A stretch of 64,000 bases of DNA from positions 496,001-560,000 of the forward strand of contig NZ_BAABWS010000001.1 of the NCBI RefSeq assembly GCF_040371945.1, read 5' to 3'. The DNA is from Litorivita sp040371945. Lineage in GTDB: Bacteria > Pseudomonadota > Alphaproteobacteria > Rhodobacterales > Rhodobacteraceae. This document shows, piece after piece, positions 33,636 to 41,850 of this stretch. The first letter of the stretch is position 1, and each line of letters opens with the position of its first letter. Below the pieces are notes generated by a model. The model did no database searches. It was not told where the DNA came from and saw nothing but the letters and a program-made list of their open reading frames with translations. The translations under genes were made by a program, and so were the position numbers.

Positions 33636-35648
33636 CTAGGCCGCAGCCTCCCCTTCGGCTTCCTCCAGCCGTATGAGCGCCGCGCCCGCCTCGACCTGAT
33701 CGCCCGCCGCGCAAAGCACCTCGGCCACCACCCCGTCGCGCGCCGCCAAAAGCGCGTGTTCCATCTTCATCGCTTCGAGCACCGCCAAACGGTCGCCCTG
33801 CGCCACGGATTGCCCCGCCTTGGCAAAGACCGCCTTGACCGACCCCGGCATCGGGGCCTCGATCAGGTTGCCATCCCCGCCCGCGCCCTGCGCGCGCTCC
33901 AGCGGGTCGATGATGCCAAAGGGCAAACCGTAGTGGTCAAACACCGTCACCACCGCGCCCGACACGGCGGCGGCGGGCATCGGCGCGCCATTGATGCGCC
34001 ACGCCCCCGCGATCCGCTCGGCCACCAGCGCCTCGCTGCCGCCCGAGGTGACCACTTCGGCCAAAACGCGGTCCGCGCCCTCAAGCATGAGCACCACGGT
34101 GAACGCCTCCTCGCCCCATGTGAGCGCCACGCTACGGCGCAGGGGCGCCCAAAGCGAAAACCCCTGCCCGATCACAGTCGCGTTCTCTGGCCCAGCGCCC
34201 TGCCCTGCGTCCGGCCCTACACCAAGCCCCGCCGCCGCCATCGCGGCGCTGAGCCGATGCGCGGCGCGCGGGACGGGCGCGGCCACCAGCGCCTCCAGAT
34301 CGCGCGCGATCAATCCGGTATCCACCTGCCCCGCCGCAAATCCGCCGTGATCGCAAAGCGCGCCCAAAAACGCCAGATTGGTCACCGTTCCGGTCACCTG
34401 CGTGCCCGCCAAGGCGGCGCGCATCTGTTGCAAAGCGGCGGCGCGGGTGGGGCCATGGGTGATCACCTTGGCAATCATCGGATCATAAAACGGCGAGATC
34501 ACATCGCCTGCCCGCACCCCGCTATCGGCGCGCGCGCCATCGGGAAATTGCAAATGCGTCAAGGTGCCCGTGGCGGGCAAAAACCCCTTGGGCACGTCCT
34601 CGGCATAAAGGCGCACCTCGAAGGCATGGCCCGTGATCGACAGATCCTCTTGCGCGCAGGGCAGAGCCTCGCCCGCCGCCACGCGCAATTGCCATTCCAC
34701 CAGATCGACACCGGTGATCGCCTCGGTCACGGGATGTTCGACCTGCAGGCGGGTGTTCATCTCCATGAACCAGAACCCGTCCTCTTGCAAAACGCCCGTG
34801 CCGCCGCCCGATCCGTCGACGATAAATTCGATCGTGCCCGCGCCGCTATATCCGATGGCCTCGGCCGCCTTGACCGCCGCCGCGCCCATGGCGGCGCGCA
34901 CGTTTTCGGGCATATCGGGCGCGGGGGCCTCTTCGATCACCTTCTGGTGGCGCCGCTGCAGCGAGCAGTCGCGCTCGAACAGATGCACGGCACGGGAACC
35001 ATCGCCAAAGACCTGCACCTCGATATGGCGCGGCGCGGTGATGTATTTCTCGATCAGCACATCGGCATTGCCAAAGGCCGTGCGCGCCTCGCTTTGCGCG
35101 CTGGCGAGCGCGGCGTCAAACGCCTCGGCCCGCTCGACCAGACGCATCCCCTTGCCGCCGCCCCCCGCCACGGCCTTGATCAAGACCGGATAGCCGATCT
35201 CGCCCGCCTGCGCCTTGAGAAAATCGCCGTCCTGCTCCGCCCCGTGATAGCCCGGCACCACGGGCACCCCCGCCTCGATCATCAAAGCCTTGGCCGCATC
35301 CTTGAGGCCCATGGCGCGGATCGCCTTGCCCGAGGGGCCGATAAAGACCAGCCCCGCCGCATGGACCGCATCGACGAAATCGGGGTTTTCCGACAAAAAC
35401 CCGTATCCGGGGTGGATCGCCTTGGCCCCTGTGTCCAGCGCCGCCTGAATGATCACATCCCCGCGCAGGTAGCTGTCCGCAGGCGCGGAGCCGCCGATAT
35501 GCACCGCCGCGTCGCAGGCCGCCACATGGGCCGCCCCCGCGTCCGCATCCGAATAGACCGCCACCGTGCCCACACCCATACGCCGCGCCGTCGCCGCGAT
35601 CCGGCAGGCAATCTCGCCGCGGTTGGCAATCAGGATTTTGTCAAACAT
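33636..35648 (-). CDS. Methylcrotonyl-CoA carboxylase, biotin-containing alpha subunit
   Basis: 670 aa: biotin carboxylase domain (residues 1 to about 450; ATP-grasp glycine loop GGGGKGMRLV, EMNTRLQVEHPVTE), a linker domain, then a C-terminal biotinyl domain with EAMKMEH, biotin on Lys 628. With the beta subunit it carboxylates 3-methylcrotonyl-CoA in leucine breakdown. The acyl-CoA specificity is inferred from neighbours (isovaleryl-CoA dehydrogenase, HMG-CoA lyase); propionyl- or geranyl-CoA carboxylase alpha subunits look similar. It is separated from its beta gene by two inserted genes (35706-37163). Confidence 0.9.
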   Translation of the reverse strand: MFDKILIANRGEIACRIAATARRMGVGTVAVYSDADAGAAHVAACDAAVHIGGSAPADSYLRGDVIIQAALDTGAKAIHPGYGFLSENPDFVDAVHAAGLVFIGPSGKAIRAMGLKDAAKALMIEAGVPVVPGYHGAEQDGDFLKAQAGEIGYPVLIKAVAGGGGKGMRLVERAEAFDAALASAQSEARTAFGNADVLIEKYITAPRHIEVQVFGDGSRAVHLFERDCSLQRRHQKVIEEAPAPDMPENVRAAMGAAAVKAAEAIGYSGAGTIEFIVDGSGGGTGVLQEDGFWFMEMNTRLQVEHPVTEAITGVDLVEWQLRVAAGEALPCAQEDLSITGHAFEVRLYAEDVPKGFLPATGTLTHLQFPDGARADSGVRAGDVISPFYDPMIAKVITHGPTRAAALQQMRAALAGTQVTGTVTNLAFLGALCDHGGFAAGQVDTGLIARDLEALVAAPVPRAAHRLSAAMAAAGLGVGPDAGQGAGPENATVIGQGFSLWAPLRRSVALTWGEEAFTVVLMLEGADRVLAEVVTSGGSEALVAERIAGAWRINGAPMPAAAVSGAVVTVFDHYGLPFGIIDPLERAQGAGGDGNLIEAPMPGSVKAVFAKAGQSVAQGDRLAVLEAMKMEHALLAARDGVVAEVLCAAGDQVEAGAALIRLEEAEGEAAA

Positions 35649-35660
35649 ATCAGCCCCCTA

Positions 35661-35730
35661 GAACAGCGCCATCGGCGCCCATACAGAACAGCGCCACCAG
35701 CGCCCTCATTTCGCGGCGCCATCGGCGCCC
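35661..35730. repeat. Three short imperfect repeats at the membrane-protein gene end
   Basis: Copies of GCGCCATCGGCGCCC or a close variant appear at about 35666-35680, 35691-35705 and 35716-35730. The first two are each preceded by GAACA. The third codes the C-terminus of the 35706-36191 protein; the others lie in the 57-bp gap before the carboxylase gene. Local duplication has probably moved the stop codon or spacer of this gene. Confidence 0.6.
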
Positions 35731-36191
35731 TCTTTGGATTTATAACTGCGATACCGATGCCGGTAGATCAGGTTCGGCCGATCCCCCTCATGCAAGTAAA
35801 CCGCCACCGCGATCAACACGAGCGTATTGATCAAGCCAATCGGGTCCGCCCCGCCCATCCGCGACAAGGATCCAACCACCGAGAGCACCGACAAGATGAT
35901 CACCAGAACCGCCCCCCAAGGCGCGCGCAGCGCCAAAAGCAAGGCGCAAAGCAGCGGGATGGCCACCAAGACCGCCGCCGCCCCCACGGGCAGCGCCTCA
36001 TATTGCGCCAGTTCGATGATCCGCAACGCCGCAACGGCAATGAAATAGGTCACGATCAACCACAGGCCCAGCGACAGCCGCCCCTTGGGATGCGCCCGCG
36101 CCATTTGCGGCGTCACATAGATCCAGCGCGCCCCCGTCGAGGCGTCGATCTTGCCTTGGGTAAAAACCCCTTCTTCAGGTATGCGTGCCAT
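35706..36191 (-). CDS. Small integral membrane protein, unknown function
   Basis: 161 aa. A soluble N-terminus of about 40 residues (ARIPEEGVFTQGKIDASTG...) is followed by four predicted membrane helices (about 43-62, 69-87, 91-108, 115-133) and a basic tail (YRHRYRSYKSKEG). No family recognised. It lies 3 nt upstream of nothing conserved in leucine catabolism but directly after the nitronate monooxygenase gene (3-nt gap), so the two probably share a message. Confidence 0.7.
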   Translation of the reverse strand: MARIPEEGVFTQGKIDASTGARWIYVTPQMARAHPKGRLSLGLWLIVTYFIAVAALRIIELAQYEALPVGAAAVLVAIPLLCALLLALRAPWGAVLVIILSVLSVVGSLSRMGGADPIGLINTLVLIAVAVYLHEGDRPNLIYRHRYRSYKSKEGADGAAK

Positions 36192-36194
36192 GTC

Positions 36195-37163
36195 CTAGGC
36201 TCCTTTCGCCCATCCGCCGCGCAACAGCCGCGCGGCCTCTTCGCCGATCTGCGCCACGATCTGCGCCGCAGGGCGGATATCGCCGATCAGGCCCACCGCC
36301 TCGCCGACAATCGGCGTGGCCATGCGCGCATCCCCCGCCGCCATCGCCGCGCGCCATGCGGCGCGGTCGGCCTCGCTCATCTGCTCGGGTGCGCCGTGCC
36401 AGTTTTCGGTGCCCGCCGAACGCATCACGCGGATGTTGAACGGGCGCGGCCAATCCATGCCCCGCGCCACATCCGGCACCCGCGTGCGCAAGGTTGCATC
36501 CCCCGTCGCCGCCGTGGCCGCTCGGTGCAAGCCTTCGGGCACCAAAGCCTCGGCCGCCGCCCACAAGCGCGAGCCGACAACCGCGCCATCGGCGCCCAGC
36601 ATCAAAGCCGCCGCCAATCCGCGCCCGTCCGCAATCCCCCCCGCCGCAAGCAAAAGCGTATCGGGCGATTGCGCCGCCAGAAAATCCGCCACCTCGGGCA
36701 CCAAGGTCATCGTCGCGCGCGATGCGCCATGCCCGCCCGCCTCCGAGCCTTGGGCGACGATCACCTGCGCGCCCGCATCCACCGCGGCGCGCGCCGCCTC
36801 CATATCTTGCACCTGCGCGATCAAGGGCACGCCCGCCGCATGGATGCGCGGCGCATAGGCCGCCACATCGCCAAAGGACAAAAACACCGCGCGCGGGGTC
36901 TGGGCGAGGATGCGCTCCAACAAAGCCTCATCCAATCGCCATGTGATCATGCCGCAGCCCACCGGCGCACCCGCCGCACCCGCCGCACCCGCGCGCGCGA
37001 ACTCGGCGTCGATCCAATCCGCATCGCCATAACCGCCGCCGATCAGACCCAAGCCCCCCGCGCCGCTCACCGCGCCCGCCAAAGCGCCTCCCGCCGCCCC
37101 CGCCATCGGGGCCGACACGATGGGCCATTTGAGACCAAAGGCATCCGTCAGCCGCGTTTTCAT
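36195..37163 (-). CDS. Nitronate monooxygenase (2-nitropropane dioxygenase family)
   Basis: 322 aa from ATG 37163 (MKTRLTDAFGLKWPIV); the frame is open further upstream without similarity. FMN-dependent TIM barrel: PIVSAPMAGAAGG at the N-terminus, AQGSEAGGHGAS with the active-site His 145, and the phosphate-binding AAGGIADGRGLAAAL and LGADGAVVGSR segments. Such enzymes oxidise alkyl nitronates (for example propionate 3-nitronate). The FabK enoyl-reductase branch has the same fold, but the HGAS motif favours the monooxygenase. It is inserted between the two carboxylase subunit genes behind the repeat element at 37246-37296. Confidence 0.85.
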   Translation of the reverse strand: MKTRLTDAFGLKWPIVSAPMAGAAGGALAGAVSGAGGLGLIGGGYGDADWIDAEFARAGAAGAAGAPVGCGMITWRLDEALLERILAQTPRAVFLSFGDVAAYAPRIHAAGVPLIAQVQDMEAARAAVDAGAQVIVAQGSEAGGHGASRATMTLVPEVADFLAAQSPDTLLLAAGGIADGRGLAAALMLGADGAVVGSRLWAAAEALVPEGLHRAATAATGDATLRTRVPDVARGMDWPRPFNIRVMRSAGTENWHGAPEQMSEADRAAWRAAMAAGDARMATPIVGEAVGLIGDIRPAAQIVAQIGEEAARLLRGGWAKGA

Positions 37164-37245
37164 GCGCCGCCCTCCGGCAAGTCGCGGGCTTTCTCGCGCC
37201 CTGCGCACCCAATGACGCGCGCCCGAGCGCCGCCTGCGCCGCGCG

Positions 37246-37296
37246 CAAAACCGCACCGACGCAATACCGACGTCATACCGACGTGATACCGACGCG
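37246..37296 (+). repeat. 51-bp element with four 11-bp-spaced ACCGACG heptamers, copy 2
   Basis: ACCGACG at 37255, 37266, 37277 and 37288 (period 11; spacers CAAT, TCAT, TGAT), with CAAAACC-N-C before and CG after, as at 1340-1390 and in the same orientation on the plus strand. It lies in the 141-bp gap between the carboxylase beta stop (37305) and the nitronate monooxygenase start (37163). Relative to the flanking minus-strand genes its orientation is the reverse of copy 1. Confidence 0.8.
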
Positions 37297-37304
37297 CCAT
37301 TTCG

Positions 37305-38909
37305 CTACATCCGGAACAGGCCAAACCGCGTCTCCTCAATCGGGGCACAAAGCGCCGCAGACAGGCTCAGCGCAAGCACATCGCGGCTCTTGCGCGGGTC
37401 GATCACCCCGTCATCCCAAAGCCGCGCCGAAGCATACAAAGGATGCGATTGCTCTTCGAACATGGCAATCGTCGGGGCCTTGAACGCCTCCTCTTCCGCA
37501 GCGCTCCACGTGCCGCCCGCGCGCTCGATCCCGTCGCGTTTCACCGTCGCCAGAACCCCCGCCGCTTGCGGCCCGCCCATCACCGAAATGCGGCTGCTCG
37601 GCCATGACCACATGAAGCGCGGCTGATAGGCGCGCCCCGCCATGCCGTAATTGCCCGCGCCAAACGATCCGCCCACCACCATGGTGATTTTAGGCACATT
37701 GGTCGTCGCCACGGCGGTCACCAATTTGGCTCCGTGCCGCGCGATACCTTCGTTCTCATATTTGCGCCCGACCATAAAGCCGGTGATATTTTGCAAGAAA
37801 ATCAACGGGATATTGCGTTGCGAGCACAGTTCGACAAAATGCGCGCCCTTTTGCGCGGCCTCGGAAAACAGCACGCCATTGTTGGCGATGATCCCCACGG
37901 GGCACCCTTCGAGATGGGCAAACCCCGTCACCAAGGTTTCGCCGAAACGCGGTTTGAACTCGTCAAAACGCGAGCCGTCCACCACCCGCGCGATCACCTC
38001 GCGAATGTCATAGGGCGTGCGCAAATCCGCAGGCACGACGCCGAGCAATTCTTCGGGATCATAGGCGGGGGCCTCGGGCACCTGCCACTGCACGGTCGCG
38101 GGTTTGGCACGGTTGAGATGCGAGACCGCGCGCCGCGCCAAAGCCAAAGCATGGCCGTCATCCTCGGCCAGATAATCGGCCACCCCCGACAGGCGCGTAT
38201 GCACATCGCCGCCGCCAAGGTCCTCGGCGCTGACCACCTCGCCGGTGGCGGCCTTGACCAAGGGCGGACCAGCAAGGAAGATAGTGCCCTGTTCTTTCAC
38301 GATAATTGTCACATCCGACATGGCCGGAACATAGGCCCCGCCCGCCGTGCACGACCCCATGACCACCGCGATCTGCGCAATGCCCTTGGCGCTCATCCGT
38401 GCTTGGTTATAGAAAATCCGGCCAAAATGGTCGCGGTCGGGGAACACCTCGTCCTGATTGGGCAGGTTCGCCCCGCCGCTATCGACCAGATAGACACAAG
38501 GCAGGTGGTTTTCCTCGGCAATCTCTTGAGCGCGCAGGTGTTTTTTGACGGTCATCGGGTAATAGGTACCGCCCTTCACGGTGGCATCATTGCACACCAC
38601 CATGACCTCTTGGCCCATGACGCGCCCGACCCCTGCGATCACCCCCGCACAGGGCGCCGCGCCGTCATACATCCCATGCGCCGCCGTCGCCCCGACCTCA
38701 AGAAACGGCGATCCGGGATCGAGCAGGTTCGCCACCCGCTCGCGCGGCAACATCTTGCCGCGGCTGACATGGCGCGCACGGCTCTTCTCGCCCCCGCCCA
38801 TGGCCGCCGCCTCTGCGGCTTCGCGCACGATCTCCAAGGCCTCCAGATGCCCCGCGCGGTTGGTTTTGAACGCGTCCGAAGACGGCAAGGCTTGGGAGTT
38901 CAGTTTCAT
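37305..38909 (-). CDS. Methylcrotonyl-CoA carboxylase, carboxyltransferase beta subunit
   Basis: 534 aa from ATG 38909 (MKLNSQALPSS), overlapping the upstream acyl-CoA synthetase stop by 4 nt. Two crotonase-fold halves: the N-terminal one with LVDSGGANLPNQDEVFPD and GSCTAGGAYVPAMSD, and the C-terminal one with GGSFGAGNYGMAGRAYQPRF. This domain transfers carboxyl from biotin to 3-methylcrotonyl-CoA. The VDSGGANLPxQ and YxPRFxWxWP blocks are characteristic of the MCC-beta branch and help separate it from propionyl-CoA carboxylase. Confidence 0.93.
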   Translation of the reverse strand: MKLNSQALPSSDAFKTNRAGHLEALEIVREAAEAAAMGGGEKSRARHVSRGKMLPRERVANLLDPGSPFLEVGATAAHGMYDGAAPCAGVIAGVGRVMGQEVMVVCNDATVKGGTYYPMTVKKHLRAQEIAEENHLPCVYLVDSGGANLPNQDEVFPDRDHFGRIFYNQARMSAKGIAQIAVVMGSCTAGGAYVPAMSDVTIIVKEQGTIFLAGPPLVKAATGEVVSAEDLGGGDVHTRLSGVADYLAEDDGHALALARRAVSHLNRAKPATVQWQVPEAPAYDPEELLGVVPADLRTPYDIREVIARVVDGSRFDEFKPRFGETLVTGFAHLEGCPVGIIANNGVLFSEAAQKGAHFVELCSQRNIPLIFLQNITGFMVGRKYENEGIARHGAKLVTAVATTNVPKITMVVGGSFGAGNYGMAGRAYQPRFMWSWPSSRISVMGGPQAAGVLATVKRDGIERAGGTWSAAEEEAFKAPTIAMFEEQSHPLYASARLWDDGVIDPRKSRDVLALSLSAALCAPIEETRFGLFRM

Positions 38910-40468
38910 GGATGTCTCTCCGTTTCGGCACATGCACGCGCCTTGAGCTCTTTGCGGATCACCTTGCCCGTGACGGTCATGGGCAGCGCATCAAGGAAGG
39001 TGATTTCTCTGGGATATGAATAGCTTGCGAGGTGGTCTTTGACGTGGGATTGCAAAAGCTTGGCCAGTTCCGCATCCGCCGCAATCCCCTCTTTGGCCAC
39101 GACATAGGCTTTGACGATCTCGCCGCGCAGCGCGTCGGGTTTGCCGACCACGCCGACCGTGGCAACGGCGCTATGGCGAAGCAAGCAATCCTCGATTTCG
39201 GAGGGGCCGATGCGGTAACCGGCGGAGGAGATCACATCATCCTCGCGGCCGATAAAGCGCAAATATTCGCCCTCCCAAATGCCGCGATCTCCGGTCAACA
39301 TCCAATCGCCTTTGTATTTCGCCGCCGTCTCCTCGGGGCGGTTCCAATAACCAAGCATCATCGACCCCGCGCCGCGTTTTACCGCCACATCACCCTCGCC
39401 ATCCGTGGGCGCGCCGCCGCCATCCAGAACCGCGATCTCGAACCCCGGAACCGGTTTGCCGATACATCCGGCGCGCGCCTCGAAAATCGTGCCGCAGGAG
39501 GAGGCAACCATATTGCATTCGGTCTGGCCGTAGAACTCGTTGATCGTGACCCCAAGCGCATCGCGGCCCCAATCGAGCATCTGCGCCCCGAGGCTTTCGC
39601 CGCCCGAGGCCACCGAGCGCAGCCCGCCGATGTGCGCGCCTGACGCCTTGAGAATGCGCAAAGCCGTGGGCGGGAAAAACACATTTCGAACAGCGCCTTG
39701 CGCGATGATCTTTGCGCAGGCATCCGCGTCGAATTTGGCCATGCGCGCGGCCACCACCGGCACGCCAAGCGCCAAAGCAGGCATGGCCACATCGAACAAC
39801 CCGCCGATCCACGCCCAATCGGCAGGGGTCCACAGGCAATCGCCCGCTTGGCCCAGAAAATCATGGCTCATCTCGACACCGGGCAAATGGCCGCTCAGCA
39901 TCCGGTGACCGTGCAGCGCCCCCTTGGGCGCCCCTGTCGTGCCGGAGGTGTAGATCAAAACCGCAGGGGTTTCGGGGCCGGTTTGCGCGGTGCCAAACGC
40001 CGCATCCGCAACCGCCAGATCATCCACCACCAAAGGCGCGGCCAGATCGCCCAAGGCCCGCGCGCCCTCACGGTCCGTGACGACCAAAACCGCCCCCGCA
40101 TCGCGCACCCGCACCGCCAAAGCGTCGCGCTGGAACAGCTTGAACAAAGGCACCGAAATCGCGCCCAGTTTCCAGATCGCGATATGGGCCGCCGCGCACC
40201 ATGCGTCTTGGCTGCGCAGCACGCCGATCCGGTCCCCTGCCCGCGCCCCGCGCGCCTGCAAAACATGCGCCAATGTATCGGCCATCCGGCGCAGCGCGCC
40301 ATAGCTCACCTCGCGCCGCGCGCCTGCGTCAAGCTCGATAATCGCGGTTTGATCGGGCGCCTTATCCGCCCAATCGTCACAGACCTGCGCCGCCATATTG
40401 AGCCGCGCGGGAAACGCCCACGCGAATTGGCCCCGAAGCGCCTCATATGACCGCGCCGCCTCCAGCAT
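38906..40468 (-). CDS. AMP-dependent acyl-CoA synthetase
   Basis: 520 aa of the ANL superfamily. P-loop YTSGTTGAPKG (173-183), acceptor motif EFYGQTE, LTGDRGIWEGEYLRFIGREDDVI hinge and the C-terminal catalytic Lys 502 in VTGK. It activates a carboxylic acid to its CoA thioester. The position between isovaleryl-CoA dehydrogenase and MCC-beta suggests a branched short-chain acid such as isovalerate or methylcrotonate, but acetate, propionate or medium-chain acids cannot be excluded. Stop overlaps MCC-beta ATG; 27 nt after isovaleryl-CoA dehydrogenase. Confidence 0.88.
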   Translation of the reverse strand: MLEAARSYEALRGQFAWAFPARLNMAAQVCDDWADKAPDQTAIIELDAGARREVSYGALRRMADTLAHVLQARGARAGDRIGVLRSQDAWCAAAHIAIWKLGAISVPLFKLFQRDALAVRVRDAGAVLVVTDREGARALGDLAAPLVVDDLAVADAAFGTAQTGPETPAVLIYTSGTTGAPKGALHGHRMLSGHLPGVEMSHDFLGQAGDCLWTPADWAWIGGLFDVAMPALALGVPVVAARMAKFDADACAKIIAQGAVRNVFFPPTALRILKASGAHIGGLRSVASGGESLGAQMLDWGRDALGVTINEFYGQTECNMVASSCGTIFEARAGCIGKPVPGFEIAVLDGGGAPTDGEGDVAVKRGAGSMMLGYWNRPEETAAKYKGDWMLTGDRGIWEGEYLRFIGREDDVISSAGYRIGPSEIEDCLLRHSAVATVGVVGKPDALRGEIVKAYVVAKEGIAADAELAKLLQSHVKDHLASYSYPREITFLDALPMTVTGKVIRKELKARACAETERHP

Positions 40469-40495
40469 CCTATCCCCGCTCGCTTGCGACCCGCA

Positions 40496-41659
40496 TCACG
40501 CCATCGCGCCCATCAGTTCGCGGCCGATCAGCATCCGGCGGATTTCCGACGTGCCTGCGCCGATCTCCATCAACTTGGCATCGCGGAACAGGCGCGCGGT
40601 CGGCGCATCGGCCAAAAACCCTGCGCCGCCCATGGCTTGCACGGCTTGATGCGCCTGCACCATCGCCTGTTCGGAGGCATAAAGACAGCAGGCGGCGGCA
40701 TCCTGACGCGTGACATCGCCGCGATCACAGGCCCGCGCCACCTCATAGACATAGGCGCGCGCCGAATTCATCGCCGTATACATATCGGCAATCTTGCCCT
40801 GCATCAGTTGGAAGTTTCCAATCGGTTGGCCGAATTGCTTACGCTCGGCCATATAGGGCATGATTTCATCAAGGCAGGCCGCCATGATCCCCGTGCCAAT
40901 GCCCGCCAGAACCACGCGCTCGTAGTCCAGACCCGACATCAGAACGCGCACGCCTTTGCCCTCTTCGCCCAGCACGTTTTCAAAGGGCACTTCGACCCCG
41001 TCAAAGATCAACTCGGCCGTGTTCGACCCGCGCATCCCCAGCTTGTCGAAATGCGGGCTGGTGGAAAATCCGGCCATGGATTTTTCGACGATAAAGGCCG
41101 TCATGCCTTTCGATCCCGCATCGGGGTCGGTCTTGCCGTAGACCACCAAAGTATCCGCATCCGGCCCGTTGGTGATCCAGTATTTATTGCCCGACAAACG
41201 GTAGTGATCATTGCGCTTTTCCGCGCGCAGCTTCATCGACACAACGTCCGATCCCGCACCGGGTTCGGACATGGCCAAAGCGCCGATGTGATCGCCCGAA
41301 ATCAAACCGGGCAGGTATTTACGCCGCTGCTCGTCGCTGCCGTTGAGCTTGATCTGGTTGACGCAAAGATTGCTATGCGCGCCGTAGGACAAAGACACCG
41401 AAGCCGAGGCGCGCGCGATCTCTTCGACCGCAATCACATGGGCCAGATAAGACATGCCCGCGCCGCCAAACTCTTCGGGCACCGTGATGCCCAACAGGCC
41501 CAGATCGCCCATCTCTTTCCATAGCGCGTTCGGGAACTCATTGCTCTGGTCAACCTGCGCTGCCAAGGGCTTGATCCGTTCTTGCGCAAAACGGTGCACC
41601 ATCTCGCGCAGCGCATTCACGTCCTCGCCCAAATCGAACGTCATTGTATGGTTGAACAT
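40496..41659 (-). CDS. Isovaleryl-CoA dehydrogenase
   Basis: 387 aa, FAD-dependent acyl-CoA dehydrogenase. It oxidises isovaleryl-CoA to 3-methylcrotonyl-CoA and passes electrons to ETF. The catalytic base lies on helix G as Glu 247 in GLDYERVVLAG. That placement is specific to the isovaleryl/long-chain branch; most acyl-CoA dehydrogenases have Glu nearer the C-terminus. Other marks: ALAMSEPGAGSDV, YWITNGPDADT, GMRGSNTAEL, QAMGGAGF. First gene of the leucine-catabolism operon, with GGGAGG 9 nt before the ATG and a promoter/operator just upstream. Confidence 0.94.
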   Translation of the reverse strand: MFNHTMTFDLGEDVNALREMVHRFAQERIKPLAAQVDQSNEFPNALWKEMGDLGLLGITVPEEFGGAGMSYLAHVIAVEEIARASASVSLSYGAHSNLCVNQIKLNGSDEQRRKYLPGLISGDHIGALAMSEPGAGSDVVSMKLRAEKRNDHYRLSGNKYWITNGPDADTLVVYGKTDPDAGSKGMTAFIVEKSMAGFSTSPHFDKLGMRGSNTAELIFDGVEVPFENVLGEEGKGVRVLMSGLDYERVVLAGIGTGIMAACLDEIMPYMAERKQFGQPIGNFQLMQGKIADMYTAMNSARAYVYEVARACDRGDVTRQDAAACCLYASEQAMVQAHQAVQAMGGAGFLADAPTARLFRDAKLMEIGAGTSEIRRMLIGRELMGAMA

Positions 41660-41679
41660 CGCCCTAACCTCCCCGTTAT

Positions 41680-41693
41680 TGAACGCTTGTTCA
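41680..41693. promoter_or_regulatory. Operator-like inverted repeat before isovaleryl-CoA dehydrogenase
   Basis: TGAAC-GCTT-GTTCA, 5-bp perfect arms with a 4-nt spacer, placed immediately downstream of the predicted -10 box. A repressor bound there would cover the transcription start. TGAAC/GTTCA half sites are common for TetR-family regulators of acyl-CoA metabolism; no regulator gene is adjacent in this window. Confidence 0.5.
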
Positions 41694-41695
41694 TT

Positions 41696-41724
41696 AATCT
41701 ACGGGAAGACCTGTGACGGATCAA
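41696..41724 (-). promoter_or_regulatory. Predicted promoter of the leucine-catabolism operon
   Basis: Minus strand: TTGATC (41724-41719), a 17-nt spacer, TAGATT (41701-41696). The start point would be near 41689, inside the inverted repeat 41680-41693, with a leader of about 30 nt. The rest of the 191-bp gap to 41850 holds only GC-rich sequence downstream of the DegT gene. Confidence 0.55.
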
Positions 41725-41850
41725 GAGAATTTGTTGGCACGAAGGCGCCCCGAACCCGCGCCAAGCAAGAAAGCGCGCAGCCGCCGCCGCGGCGCAAGAC
41801 GCCGTAAGAGGGACGCGGCGCGCGCCGCCCGTGATGATCGAAAAGCCCCG

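Noticed and set aside
32742..37286. Plus-strand open frame of 1514 codons
   Set aside because: It lies antisense to GST, carboxylase alpha, membrane-protein and nitronate monooxygenase genes that match known families. Its predicted product is Arg/His/Pro-rich without domains. Long antisense frames are common where GC-rich third codon positions remove stops.
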